From: a virus
Direction: 5' to 3' (one strand)
IMG/VR virus record: IMGVR_UViG_3300010370_000105
Coordinates: 1-35,919 of that record
DNA length: 35,919 bases
Under the pieces are notes generated by a model. That model ran no database searches and was not told the origin of the DNA. It saw nothing but the letters and a program-made list of their open reading frames with translations. Positions 27,274 to 35,646 of this stretch are shown here, in pieces. Within the stretch, counting starts at the first letter, position 1. Every line of letters begins with the position of its first letter. A program made the position numbers and the translations under genes.

Positions 27274-28343
27274 TTGTGTTCTCCTTTATGATATTTTTCA
27301 GACCAAATTACTGTGTATTTATCGGTCAAAGACCTTGCAAATTCTTCTTTTATTTTATCAATCTCATAACTTTCTTTTATTGTAGTTTTACTAGAGTTCC
27401 AAGGAGTTGCCTTTTCACTTCCCCTTTCAATTACATCTTGTTCCTTATAATGAAATGGTCCGTGATATTCCAAAATCTCAATAATGTGATTTTTATCTCC
27501 CCTATGACCAGGTTTAAATACAACTAAATCATAAAGTGCCCATCTTCCATTAATATTATACCCCCATTCAAAAAGATTATTTTCTTTATCCGAAAAGGCA
27601 CATTGACTCAAATCATAATTATTTTGTTGAATATAGTTACGAATGAAATCTCTAGATTCAATACTTTGATTTGATATGCAATAACTATTTCTTTTTATTC
27701 TAGTTCCAACAGATTTCTGCGCGATCTCTGGAAGTTTCATAGCACAAGAAACTCCATATTTTTTAAAATTAGTTTTTCTAGCTTTTTCTTTAATTATTTC
27801 AGACCTTACTCCATATTCAACTCCATAATTTTTCAAACAAGTCTGGATTTTCTTTTGATGTATTTCAGCGGATTGGGATGGATTTTCTACTCCATATCGC
27901 TCAAGATTAGTCGCTTTAATTTTTTCTTTTACATTTTCATTTTGAAGAACACATTCGGTTCCATACTTTTTAATATTAGATTGTCTTCTTTTCAATTCTG
28001 AACATTTTTTACATCCAGAATATCCCCTAATATGGTCTAAAGGAAGTTGATAAAATTCTCCGTGTAAAGGGCAAATAATTTTAACTTTTGTTGATTGATT
28101 AATATAATTTACTTGAGAATAATCATAAAACTCTCCTTTATCTTCTCTTTGTGTTTTATATCTTTTTATTAACTTTTCAGTGTTTAATTTTTTAAGATGG
28201 ATTCCTTTAGGTTTTCTTGAAATATTATATTTAAGTAATAATCTAGAAATATTATAATAATTAAATATTTTACATATTTCTTTTTGACTCAAATTTAAAA
28301 CATAATAATGATAATACAATTCTTCTTTTGTTGGTCTAGCCAT
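27270..28343 (-). CDS. Homing-endonuclease-like protein with KYGVE repeats
   Basis: 357 residues. The N terminus has a helix-turn-helix-like segment (YYHYYVLNLSQKEICKIFNY). CPLHGEF ... GYSGCKKC gives a zinc-type pattern. Several copies of a DNA-binding repeat follow (NIKKYGTECVLQ, NLERYGVENPSQS, CLKNYGVEYGV, NFKKYGVSCAM). The C-terminal part (FEWGYNINGRWALYDLVVF ... ILEYHGPFHY) looks like a Vsr or PD-(D/E)xK-related nuclease core of the EDxHD group, with D, E and H visible. It lies between mazG and a small gene and carries the same control module as two other endonuclease genes. Confidence 0.8.
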   Translation of the reverse strand: MARPTKEELYYHYYVLNLSQKEICKIFNYYNISRLLLKYNISRKPKGIHLKKLNTEKLIKRYKTQREDKGEFYDYSQVNYINQSTKVKIICPLHGEFYQLPLDHIRGYSGCKKCSELKRRQSNIKKYGTECVLQNENVKEKIKATNLERYGVENPSQSAEIHQKKIQTCLKNYGVEYGVRSEIIKEKARKTNFKKYGVSCAMKLPEIAQKSVGTRIKRNSYCISNQSIESRDFIRNYIQQNNYDLSQCAFSDKENNLFEWGYNINGRWALYDLVVFKPGHRGDKNHIIEILEYHGPFHYKEQDVIERGSEKATPWNSSKTTIKESYEIDKIKEEFARSLTDKYTVIWSEKYHKGEHK

Positions 28344-28369
28344 TTTAGTATTCGGTTGACGGCATTATT

Positions 28370-28377
28370 ATTTATAC
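28370..28377 (-). promoter_or_regulatory. Late promoter box TATAAATA (27270 gene)
   Basis: An exact late box in the dyad loop, 27 nt before the start. Confidence 0.75.
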
Positions 28378-28385
28378 ATTAAAAA

Positions 28386-28403
28386 GGAGGGATTTCTCCC
28401 TCC
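28386..28403 (-). terminator. Intrinsic terminator after mazG
   Basis: A 7-bp GC-rich stem GGAGGGA/TCCCTCC with GAAA loop, then TTTTT. Confidence 0.87.
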
Positions 28404-28452
28404 ACCTTACAGGTGATTGCCGTCAACCTCAGGCACTATTATTTAGTAGGTC

Positions 28453-28869
28453 TCAAATATCTCCTTCTTTTCGGTTCTCAGACCTATAGACACTAAAGGT
28501 TCCTTCTGGATACCTAGCACTTAGTTTCTCATAGTTTATAGTCATAATATCTTCAAAAGACACATTCATAGCAATACAAAATTGAGCAAAATACCAGAGG
28601 CAGTCGCTCGCTTCTTTTAGGCAATGTTCTTGTGCCTTTTCATCAAATGGCTTACCTTGGAGTAAGCACTTTTTAATAATTTCCACAGCCTCTCCCAATT
28701 CAGCAGAAGCACCAAGAGCAAAAGTAAGAAGATGAGTCAGCTTAACTCCTTCAGAATCAAGTTGCTTAATGCGATCAATCAGAACATTTACATCAGAACT
28801 TGCTGGACTAGTAACTTGCTTTACAAATTCAATATATTTTTTTGTATCAATAGTTTGATTTTCAGTCAT
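28453..28869 (-). CDS. mazG: MazG-type nucleotide pyrophosphohydrolase
   Basis: 138 residues from the ATG at 28869 (MTENQTIDTKKYIEFVKQ), one base after the gp41 stop. An upstream ATG in the gp41 3' end is less likely. The helical metal-binding motif ExxE...ExxD is present: SAELGEAVEI and LKEASDCLWY. MazG enzymes hydrolyse (d)NTPs to monophosphates, and cyanophage MazG is a well-known accessory gene thought to tune nucleotide pools. Its place behind the helicase is consistent with early expression. Confidence 0.85.
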   Translation of the reverse strand: MTENQTIDTKKYIEFVKQVTSPASSDVNVLIDRIKQLDSEGVKLTHLLTFALGASAELGEAVEIIKKCLLQGKPFDEKAQEHCLKEASDCLWYFAQFCIAMNVSFEDIMTINYEKLSARYPEGTFSVYRSENRKEGDI

Positions 28870-28870
28870 A

Positions 28871-30247
28871 TTAGAATTTAAATCCTTCAAATGATTTCTT
28901 TGGTTTTCGGTCATCGTAATCATACTCCTCTTCCTTTCCTTTGTCAAGTATCTCAGTTTGAGCCGATTGTTCTACATCATAAAGTCTCATTTTTGCTCGG
29001 TCAATTCCCACTACAAATCTCTTATGTATTGATGGATTTGCATAGCGATTTTTAAGTTGTTTGAACATAATCTGTCCCAATTCTTCAAGTTCTTCTGTTG
29101 ATATCAGAGCCAATAATACGTCCGCAGACATCGGACCTCCCATTGAGTCTGACGTATCTGTGATTTCAATGTCAGAATTGTTTGTCCCTCCTCTATTTGT
29201 TTGTGTAGCGGTAATTAGTGGAACATCAAATTCAACAGCAAGACCGCGAAGTTCTTCTGCAATTGATTTCACAAAACTATAAGAATTTACAGAGATATTA
29301 TTCTTATATCTTGAAGAAGAACAGATATTCATATAATCAACTAAAATTAGATCTGGAGTAAATGATTTCTTTAATTTTAATTCATTTAATAATGCCTTAA
29401 AATGCCCTACGTGAGCCGAAGCAGTTGGATATTCTTTAATAATCAACTTTCCTTGTGTTTTTTTAATCAAAGAATTAACTTTACTTTCAAAAATATTTTT
29501 AGATAAAGTTTCAAAATCTTTAATATCTACATCAAGAAGATTTGCATCAATTCTTTCGGCAATTCTTTCTTCAGACATCTCAAGAGTGATGTAAAGAACA
29601 TTTTTTCCTTGAAGAAGAGTTGATGCAGCAAGGTGGCATAAGCACAGACTTTTTCCTATTCCAGTTGAAGCCATCAAAATCGTCATTGTCTTTTTAGCAA
29701 TTCCACCCTTTGTAATTTTATTCAAATACTCAAGATCAAATTCAATTTTCTCCTCTTTACGATGATAAAACTCATAACGTTCTTCATAATCATTGAGATA
29801 ATCGTGACCGATATGAGAATCAAAACTTACAGCAAGAGCATCAGAAAGAATGGATGGAATGCTATCTCGGGTTTTCTTTGAGTCTTTCCCATCAGCAATG
29901 TGAATTGATTCCATCAAAGCCAAATAGATTGCTCTGTCTCTACACCACTTTTCAGTAGTATTCATTAACCACTGAAGTTCAACTGGAATGTCTTCTAGGC
30001 AAGAAATGATTTGAAGAATCTCTTTAAATGATTGTTCATTGATGTCCGTTCGGTTTTCAATTTCAATACAAAGTGCCTCTTTAGTGATTAGAGTATTATA
30101 AGCTTGAATGAAATCAAAGATTTCTTCAAAAATGATTTTCTGATTCGTATTTTCAAAATATTCAGATTTTAGAAAGGGTAATACTTTTCTTACATAGTCC
30201 TCATTATATAAAAGATTTCTTAGAATCAGAAATTCAACTTGCTCCAT
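28871..30247 (-). CDS. Replicative DNA helicase, T4 gp41 (DnaB-like)
   Basis: 458 residues. After a helical N-terminal domain the RecA-type core shows Walker A STGIGKSL near 195, Walker B LILVDYMNI, then TATQTNRGGTN and the SMGGPMSADVLLAL motif that follows. Hexameric gp41 unwinds duplex DNA 5' to 3' ahead of the fork and binds the primase gp61. The start overlaps uvsX by 14 nt, indicating coupled translation. The C terminus (DYDDRKPKKSFEGFKF) is charged. Confidence 0.94.
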   Translation of the reverse strand: MEQVEFLILRNLLYNEDYVRKVLPFLKSEYFENTNQKIIFEEIFDFIQAYNTLITKEALCIEIENRTDINEQSFKEILQIISCLEDIPVELQWLMNTTEKWCRDRAIYLALMESIHIADGKDSKKTRDSIPSILSDALAVSFDSHIGHDYLNDYEERYEFYHRKEEKIEFDLEYLNKITKGGIAKKTMTILMASTGIGKSLCLCHLAASTLLQGKNVLYITLEMSEERIAERIDANLLDVDIKDFETLSKNIFESKVNSLIKKTQGKLIIKEYPTASAHVGHFKALLNELKLKKSFTPDLILVDYMNICSSSRYKNNISVNSYSFVKSIAEELRGLAVEFDVPLITATQTNRGGTNNSDIEITDTSDSMGGPMSADVLLALISTEELEELGQIMFKQLKNRYANPSIHKRFVVGIDRAKMRLYDVEQSAQTEILDKGKEEEYDYDDRKPKKSFEGFKF

Positions 30248-31241
30248 ATGAGAATTCTTTCCGTGCGATTTCGTCTAGCTTTTGCATCACTTCATCAGTG
30301 AAATATACTTCAGGTTCTTTTAGAATCTGTTTAGCATAAAGTTTTTTGCCATCAATTTCATACCGACCAGCAGTATTTTTCCACAATCCACCAAGTTCTC
30401 CGAGTTCAAGAAGTCCGTAATAACGATCAAGTCCTCTTTCATCATAATACAAACGAACGCTAACTTCTTGATTTTCCTTACTTAAACGAGACTTAAAAGT
30501 TTTTGCTCTGATGATATTTCCAATCACTTCGGTTCCTTCTTTTTCCTTTGATTTGGAAAGTTCAATAATTGTAGATGCAGAATACATCAATCCAGAACCT
30601 CCACTTTGAACAGTGGGAGAACCATATCCACCAGTATTTGCATAAACGTGATTAGTGACCAACATAGGAATCTTAGCTTGTCCAAGCTTCAAAGTCAACA
30701 TACGAAATGCCCCTTTAATAAGCTGAGCTTTCGTCATATCGCGAGTATCTTTCTCAGCAAGAGTATCATTAATTTCTTTATTTGTAGAAAGCATTCCCAA
30801 AGAATCTAGCACAAACATACAAGGTTTTCTTTCAGATTCCTTTGTTTTTAGGTAAATATCAACCGCTTTAAGAGCTTTAATACGAAACTCTTCTACAGTC
30901 ACAACATTAGCAACTACTAAACGATTGGTATCAATTCCACGAGATTCTAATAAAGATTTAGTAATTGCAGATTCAGTATCAAAATAAAGACAATAACCAT
31001 CAGGATTATTATTAAGAAAGTTTTTTACTACAGCAAGAGCAAAAAAAGTTTTTCCCGTAGAACTAGCCCCAGAAATGGCAGTGATCTTATTTCCAGATAC
31101 TCCCCCGAAAATACTTCCAGAAACTAATGCATTAAAAATATATGATCCAGTATCTACATAAATTTCAGTCTCGTCAATTTCTGATGCAAGTTTAGTGTAT
31201 TCATCACTTATCGTTTTTACAATATCATTTAAAAAATCCAT
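30234..31241 (-). CDS. uvsX: UvsX recombinase (RecA-like)
   Basis: 335 residues. Walker A is GASSTGKTFF near 54, Walker B FVLDSLGML near 143. The DNA-binding loops lie around RDMTKAQLIKGAFRM and TNHVYANTGGYGSPTVQ. UvsX forms filaments on single-stranded DNA and drives strand exchange, which T4-like phages use to start replication. It has a good ribosome site (ATAGGAGAAATAA before ATG) and its own sigma70-type promoter, and overlaps gp41. Confidence 0.95.
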   Translation of the reverse strand: MDFLNDIVKTISDEYTKLASEIDETEIYVDTGSYIFNALVSGSIFGGVSGNKITAISGASSTGKTFFALAVVKNFLNNNPDGYCLYFDTESAITKSLLESRGIDTNRLVVANVVTVEEFRIKALKAVDIYLKTKESERKPCMFVLDSLGMLSTNKEINDTLAEKDTRDMTKAQLIKGAFRMLTLKLGQAKIPMLVTNHVYANTGGYGSPTVQSGGSGLMYSASTIIELSKSKEKEGTEVIGNIIRAKTFKSRLSKENQEVSVRLYYDERGLDRYYGLLELGELGGLWKNTAGRYEIDGKKLYAKQILKEPEVYFTDEVMQKLDEIARKEFSYGAS

Positions 31242-31265
31242 TTATTTCTCCTATTTTAATTTACC

Positions 31266-31294
31266 AGTCTATCACAAGTGGCTCTGTCCGTCAA
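31266..31294 (-). promoter_or_regulatory. Sigma70-type promoter of uvsX
   Basis: TTGACG at 31294-31289, a 17-nt spacer, TAGACT at 31271-31266. The -35 box overlaps the last codons of gp43. Confidence 0.75.
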
Positions 31295-33795
31295 GCAAAA
31301 AATGATTCAAGATTTGTAGTTTTCTCAGATTTCCATCCAATGGTATCTAGAATAATTTTGAGTGGATCAAGAAAAGCCTTTTCAAACTGAAGATCGTAGT
31401 CAACGTATTTTTCAAGTCCAAGTTCTTTTGGAAATTCTTGAATGAAAGAAAACACATTTTCGTGAATGATGTTTGGCTTCTTTAGATACAAAAATTTAAT
31501 TTTTTCTCCATTTTGAATTAAAGAGTACTTATGAGTTAAATTATTCTTCTTAATGTAATAATTGAATAAAAGTGCTCCACGAATATGAATCGGAGTTCCT
31601 TTTGAATAAACTTGAGATGATGAGAAAAACTTTTGAACATCAGATGCAGTTCGTGGAAAAGAAATGCTTTCTGGTGGAAGTTTTCTGAATTTCGTTTTAC
31701 AGTCATCAATAAATGAAATTACGTCTTCTTCAGTTTTGCTCATAATCAACTTAAGAGCACTTTGAATCATTTCTCTACAAGGCGCTGGAGTTGAAGATTT
31801 GATTGCTTCAATTCCCATCATTTTGAGTTTTGGGGATTCATAGCGAACTCCTTCACTATCCCACACATTCAAAATATATCTTTTCTTTGCCGTCCAAATT
31901 CCCCTATCCGCAATGCACTCTCGTTTCATATGCATCTTTTGTTCGTATGCATTTAAATAGTCGGCAAGTTCTTGATAAGATTCTTCAATATATTTTTCAA
32001 GTTCAGTTTTACATAGTTTGTCAAGAAAATTTATAACTTTTTCGGTATTTTTTTCTTGATTTTTAAATACTAAATCCACTAAAGGTTTCATATTCAACAT
32101 CACGCTGTCAGTATCAGAAGCGACAACAAAATCAAAATTTTCAGTTTTCAAAATATTATTCAAATACTGATTCAATTTCTTTTCAATCCAACGAATTACA
32201 ACTTGACCGGAAAGTGTAATTGCCTCAGCATTTTCAAGTTTATAATAACGAAAATATGGTGTCCCAAGACTTCCATAGCAAGAGTTAAGACTTACTTTAC
32301 GTGCTAGTTGAATATTATTACATTTTGCAATCTCGTTTTCTAATTCTTTTGTTGGAGTTTTTTCATATTGCCTCTTTGCCTCAAGCATTTTGTTTTTATA
32401 GATTTTTCTTTCACTATACATCTTTTCCATCAACTCTGGAAGAAATCCTTTAATATCTTTACGATATAAAGACCCATTTGGACAAATACAATAATCTTGA
32501 TAGTCGGAAAAATCCAATTCTTGATTCAGAATTTTATCAACACTTACTGATGGATGTTTTACGTCCAATAATGTATCAGGACCCAAATTGAATTCCATAA
32601 TCAAATGTGGATACAAACTATCAAGATCTAGAGTAACGATCCAATCATACATTCCAGGAACTGGTTCTTTTACATAAGCACCAGCATACTTATCATTCTT
32701 TTGAGATTCTACTTTAGGTGGAACCACAATATTCTTTCTTTTCAAATAATTGTAGATAATACTGTCCCACATTCTCACTTGATAAAATACATCATCATAA
32801 TTCACTTTTGCGTCATAAGACATTGTTAAAGTTAATTCAATCAACTTCATTTTGTCTTCTAGACGATCAACAAGTTTTGTGTCAATAATGTTATAAGAAA
32901 CAAACTTGTTCCAATTTGAACTATAGAAATCTTTAAAAGTCTCAAACTCAGAGTGATCTAGCTTTTTTTGTCCTAGTTCAATTTCTGCAATATAGTCTAG
33001 ACGATAAGATTCTTGTGCTTTATATGTGAACTTCTTATACAATTCAAGATAGTCTAATTGAGAAACTCCAGAAATATCATATGTGATATGTGTTCTTCCA
33101 TTTAGTGTCACTTCTCCTTCAGAAACTAAATTCCAAGGAGAAAGACATTTCATTTGCTTTTCCCCAAGAACTTTTGAGAGTCTTCTGCAAATATATGGAA
33201 TATCATAAAATTTTCCATTCCAAGATGTAATAATGTCTGGAGTGTGAGTTGTCCAATAAGACAGAAAACTATTCAGAAGTTCATATTCAGTGGAACAGTA
33301 GTGATATGCAACACTTTGATTTTGATTCTTGAAAGGTCTAGTTCCCCAAGTATTAATTTGTTTTGTATTGCAATTTAAAAGGGTAATTAATAGAATTTCT
33401 TCTGATGATGATTCTACATCAGGAAATCCGCCTTGTTCGGATGCTACCTCAATGTCAATTGCATAAATTTCAAGTTTTCCTTTATCATATTCAATTTCAT
33501 CTTCTGGGTATTTTTCTGAAATATATTGATACAAGAATCTCTCATTTCCATAGATTTCAAACCCATCCACATCCTCATACTTTGAATAAAAATTACGACA
33601 ATCCTTAACAGTTCCCGGTTGAATTGGTTCTACATATTCTCCATTTAAAGTTTGATATTCAGTATTCTTCTTTGATTTGATATAAAGAGTTGGAAAGAAC
33701 TCTTCTTTATATTGGACTCTTTTTCCATCTTCAATACCACGAACTAAAACTTTATTTCCTACAAGTTGAATATTAGTATAGAATTTTTTTGTCAT
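31291..33795 (-). CDS. DNA polymerase, family B, T4 gp43
   Basis: 834 residues, shorter than T4 gp43 (898), as usual for marine relatives. Proofreading motifs are present: AIDIEVASEQ (ExoI), TSWNGKFYDIPYI (ExoII), YNIIDTKLVD (ExoIII). Polymerase motif A is DLDSLYPHLI, motif B KVSLNSCYGSLG, motif C ASDTDSVML. It replicates the phage genome with clamp loader gp44/62 and helicase gp41. The start overlaps the upstream small gene as ATGA. No intein or intron is evident. Confidence 0.97.
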   Translation of the reverse strand: MTKKFYTNIQLVGNKVLVRGIEDGKRVQYKEEFFPTLYIKSKKNTEYQTLNGEYVEPIQPGTVKDCRNFYSKYEDVDGFEIYGNERFLYQYISEKYPEDEIEYDKGKLEIYAIDIEVASEQGGFPDVESSSEEILLITLLNCNTKQINTWGTRPFKNQNQSVAYHYCSTEYELLNSFLSYWTTHTPDIITSWNGKFYDIPYICRRLSKVLGEKQMKCLSPWNLVSEGEVTLNGRTHITYDISGVSQLDYLELYKKFTYKAQESYRLDYIAEIELGQKKLDHSEFETFKDFYSSNWNKFVSYNIIDTKLVDRLEDKMKLIELTLTMSYDAKVNYDDVFYQVRMWDSIIYNYLKRKNIVVPPKVESQKNDKYAGAYVKEPVPGMYDWIVTLDLDSLYPHLIMEFNLGPDTLLDVKHPSVSVDKILNQELDFSDYQDYCICPNGSLYRKDIKGFLPELMEKMYSERKIYKNKMLEAKRQYEKTPTKELENEIAKCNNIQLARKVSLNSCYGSLGTPYFRYYKLENAEAITLSGQVVIRWIEKKLNQYLNNILKTENFDFVVASDTDSVMLNMKPLVDLVFKNQEKNTEKVINFLDKLCKTELEKYIEESYQELADYLNAYEQKMHMKRECIADRGIWTAKKRYILNVWDSEGVRYESPKLKMMGIEAIKSSTPAPCREMIQSALKLIMSKTEEDVISFIDDCKTKFRKLPPESISFPRTASDVQKFFSSSQVYSKGTPIHIRGALLFNYYIKKNNLTHKYSLIQNGEKIKFLYLKKPNIIHENVFSFIQEFPKELGLEKYVDYDLQFEKAFLDPLKIILDTIGWKSEKTTNLESFFA

Positions 33796-34049
33796 TCCTT
33801 TACAAGATTTTGATATTTTTCAAGAAGAGTTGGAGTAGGAGCAACAAAAGTTAAAATTGAATCTGAACGAATTTCAACAAAATTCTGTTGAGTATATCCA
33901 CTCAAAAATGGTTCTAAAGTTTTATCTTTAGTAATTACGAATGGATTAGTCAATTTACAATCTGGTTCACCAAGTTCTGACGTAATCTGTTCTATTTGAC
34001 TTATGAGAATTTGATTATTGACCAACAGTATGACTTTAATTAATTTCAC
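33792..34049 (-). CDS. Small conserved-type protein upstream of gp43
   Basis: 85 residues, MKLIKVILLVNNQILISQIE, then ELGEPDCKLTNPFVI and ILTFVAPTPTLLEKYQNLV. The LGEPDCKL...PF segment occurs in small proteins beside gp43 in marine T4-like phages as I recall it; the function is not known. It is coupled to gp43 (ATGA) and has a sigma70-type promoter 26 nt upstream. Confidence 0.75.
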   Translation of the reverse strand: MKLIKVILLVNNQILISQIEQITSELGEPDCKLTNPFVITKDKTLEPFLSGYTQQNFVEIRSDSILTFVAPTPTLLEKYQNLVKE

Positions 34050-34074
34050 TTTTTTCTAGCGTAGGGTCATTGGT

Positions 34075-34103
34075 AGTCTAGCACAAAAAATGGGAGATGA
34101 CAA
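34075..34103 (-). promoter_or_regulatory. Sigma70-type promoter overlapping a terminator
   Basis: TTGTCA at 34103-34098, a 17-nt spacer, TAGACT at 34080-34075. The -35 lies in the second arm of the terminator hairpin 34091-34119. It serves the 33792 gene and gp43. Confidence 0.7.
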
Positions 34104-34119
34104 GTGAGGTCGTCTCCCA
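34091..34119 (-). terminator. Intrinsic terminator after the 51-residue ORF
   Basis: An 11-bp stem (TGGGAGACGAC with GTCATCTCCCA, one G-T or mismatch) and a 7-nt loop, then TTTTTTG on the minus strand. Confidence 0.85.
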
Positions 34120-34143
34120 TATTATTTTAAATTTTAAAGTTGA

Positions 34144-34299
34144 TTAACGTTTTCTTTTGAATTTACAGACTCTTTTACCGGGAAGCATTTTATAAGTTGT
34201 TGTTTTTCCAAAGCATTCGGGTTCTGGTGGTTTTACACCATATCCAAAATCCCCTCTTTTTTCATTTAGAATCTGAATAAACTCTTTAGATGATAGCAT
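34144..34299 (-). CDS. Small basic protein downstream of hsp20
   Basis: 51 residues beginning MLSSKEFIQILNEKRGDFGY and ending in CKFKRKR. It has two cysteines (PECFGK, RVCKFK) and a very basic tail. The start overlaps the 3' end of hsp20 by 14 nt, and a terminator follows. Function unknown. Confidence 0.65.
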   Translation of the reverse strand: MLSSKEFIQILNEKRGDFGYGVKPPEPECFGKTTTYKMLPGKRVCKFKRKR

Positions 34300-34723
34300 A
34301 AGTTTTTTTCTTTTGATGCTCTGGAATCACTCTATTTAGACGAATTGTGAGAAGACCATTATCAAATGTTACGTCTCCAACAACTACATCATCAGATAGA
34401 GTCCACGTTCTAGTGAACGCTCTTTTTGCAAGTCCGTGATATACATATTCATCAGATTCATCATTTACTTTCTTTGCTTCTACAAAAAGTTTATTCCATT
34501 CTGAAGAAACTTCAATGTCTTCTTTTTTATAGCCAGCAAGAGCAATTTCTAGACGAAACTGAGTTGAACTTTCTTTAACTAGATTATAAGGAGGATAGTT
34601 AGTTGAAGTTTCGTGAAGAGTGCTAAAGCGATTTAGCCATTCATCTCCACCAATAAAATACTTATCAATATCGTTGATAAATTTTTCAAGATTTGAAGTA
34701 TTGTATTTTGCAAGAGTGTACAT
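34286..34723 (-). CDS. Small heat shock protein (Hsp20 / alpha-crystallin)
   Basis: 145 residues. An alpha-crystallin domain covers about residues 40-138: YPPYNLVKESSTQFRLEIAL, GYKKEDIEVSSEW, RAFTRTWTLSDDV and DNGLLTIRLNRVIP. Hsp20 proteins are ATP-independent chaperones that hold unfolded proteins. They are very frequent in cyanophages. Upstream signals include AGGAG before the ATG, a TTGCAA-17-TATAAA promoter-like pair and an overlapping TATAAATA late box, so it may be made both early and late. Confidence 0.93.
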   Translation of the reverse strand: MYTLAKYNTSNLEKFINDIDKYFIGGDEWLNRFSTLHETSTNYPPYNLVKESSTQFRLEIALAGYKKEDIEVSSEWNKLFVEAKKVNDESDEYVYHGLAKRAFTRTWTLSDDVVVGDVTFDNGLLTIRLNRVIPEHQKKKTYAII

Positions 34724-34784
34724 AAGAGTTTTCTCCTATAAAAGCGAGGTTTACTAGGTGCGAATCTGAAAGACTTCGCATCTC

Positions 34785-34792
34785 TATTTATA
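34785..34792 (-). promoter_or_regulatory. Late promoter box TATAAATA (hsp20)
   Basis: An exact late box. Its TATAAA also lies 17 nt from TTGCAA (34815-34810), so a combined sigma70-type and late promoter is possible. Confidence 0.65.
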
Positions 34793-34831
34793 GGATAAAC
34801 ACTAAAATCTTGCAATCCAGAAAACCGAACT

Positions 34832-35269
34832 TCAGTAGGTTTCTGCCTTACCCTTCTTTCCGATATTATACTTTTGCTCTAGAACCCAGTCCCCCTTATC
34901 TTTATAAGAAAGAACCTTAATCTGATTTAATGGAGCAATATCAGTAAATTTTTCAGGATGTACAATTGTAATCAGACCCCAATCCGCAAGTAAATGAGCA
35001 ATCCGATTCCTTCTTTGAACATCGTTTACTGTAAGATTTGCGTGCTTTCCATCAAGAGCGAAAAGTTCTTTGAATCCAACAATATAATATTTTCCTTGCT
35101 TATGAAGAATATGGCAAGACTGATAAAGCTTCTTTTCTTTTCGCGAAGCTACGCCAATTCGCGTAAGAGTTTCACGAACTTTGAGAAAATCATCAGGTTC
35201 ATTTAAAATAACCTCAATCATCATATCAGGAGACCAAGTGACTTGAGGTTCAATTGTTTGACTATTCAT
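34832..35269 (-). CDS. regA: RegA translational repressor
   Basis: 145 residues, MNSQTIEPQVTWSPDMMIEV, then LTRIGVASRKEKKLYQSCHI and VNDVQRRNRIAHLLADWGLI. This is the RegA fold and sequence pattern of T4-like phages. RegA binds start regions of early mRNAs and blocks ribosome access; in T4 it represses gp44, gp45 and others, including itself. Order gp44-gp62-regA matches T4. Its start overlaps the gp62 stop as ATGA. Confidence 0.93.
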   Translation of the reverse strand: MNSQTIEPQVTWSPDMMIEVILNEPDDFLKVRETLTRIGVASRKEKKLYQSCHILHKQGKYYIVGFKELFALDGKHANLTVNDVQRRNRIAHLLADWGLITIVHPEKFTDIAPLNQIKVLSYKDKGDWVLEQKYNIGKKGKAETY

Positions 35270-35646
35270 TTTGTTCCACCAGTTTCAAGACGTTTTTTAA
35301 TGAATTCAATTTGCTCCTTATTTAAAATTTTAAGTGCTTGAGATGCCTTTTCGTTACTAAATCCATAATATCGTTTTATGCATTCCAAGTCTTCAATTTT
35401 GGTTTTGTTTAACCAAGGAGAAAATCTTTTTCGTTTTCTTATAATATTTAGATAAAATGAATATTGCATATCTTTATCAAGATGAGGATTTATATTCATT
35501 TCATTAACAAAAAGAATGCAATCTAAATTTCCAGATAAACACCGATTAATAATATAAGGAGAATAATCTTTAATATTTTCTGAATTTTCTTTTGTTAAAT
35601 CTTCTTTTGTGTAGTTGATAGAATTCAACCAATCTTTTAGTTCCAT
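35266..35646 (-). CDS. Clamp loader small subunit, T4 gp62
   Basis: 126 residues, MELKDWLNSINYTKEDLTKE, then YIINRCLSGNLDCILFVNEMN and RKRKRFSPWLNK and YYGFSNEKASQAL. This is the gp62 pattern of marine T4-like phages; it is shorter than T4 gp62 (187). It joins gp44 in the ATP-driven loader that places the sliding clamp gp45 on DNA. It overlaps gp44 and regA by one to four bases. Confidence 0.93.
   Translation of the reverse strand: MELKDWLNSINYTKEDLTKENSENIKDYSPYIINRCLSGNLDCILFVNEMNINPHLDKDMQYSFYLNIIRKRKRFSPWLNKTKIEDLECIKRYYGFSNEKASQALKILNKEQIEFIKKRLETGGTK

Larger units (their letters stand above)
28355..28428 (-). promoter_or_regulatory. Control module of the 27270 endonuclease gene: dyad, terminator and late promoter
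   Basis: The 11-nt arm GGTTGACGGCA at 28428-28418 is exactly complementary to 28365-28355. Terminator 28386-28403 and late box 28370 lie between. The second arm ends 11 nt before the ATG, so it could block initiation in read-through RNA. Confidence 0.62.
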
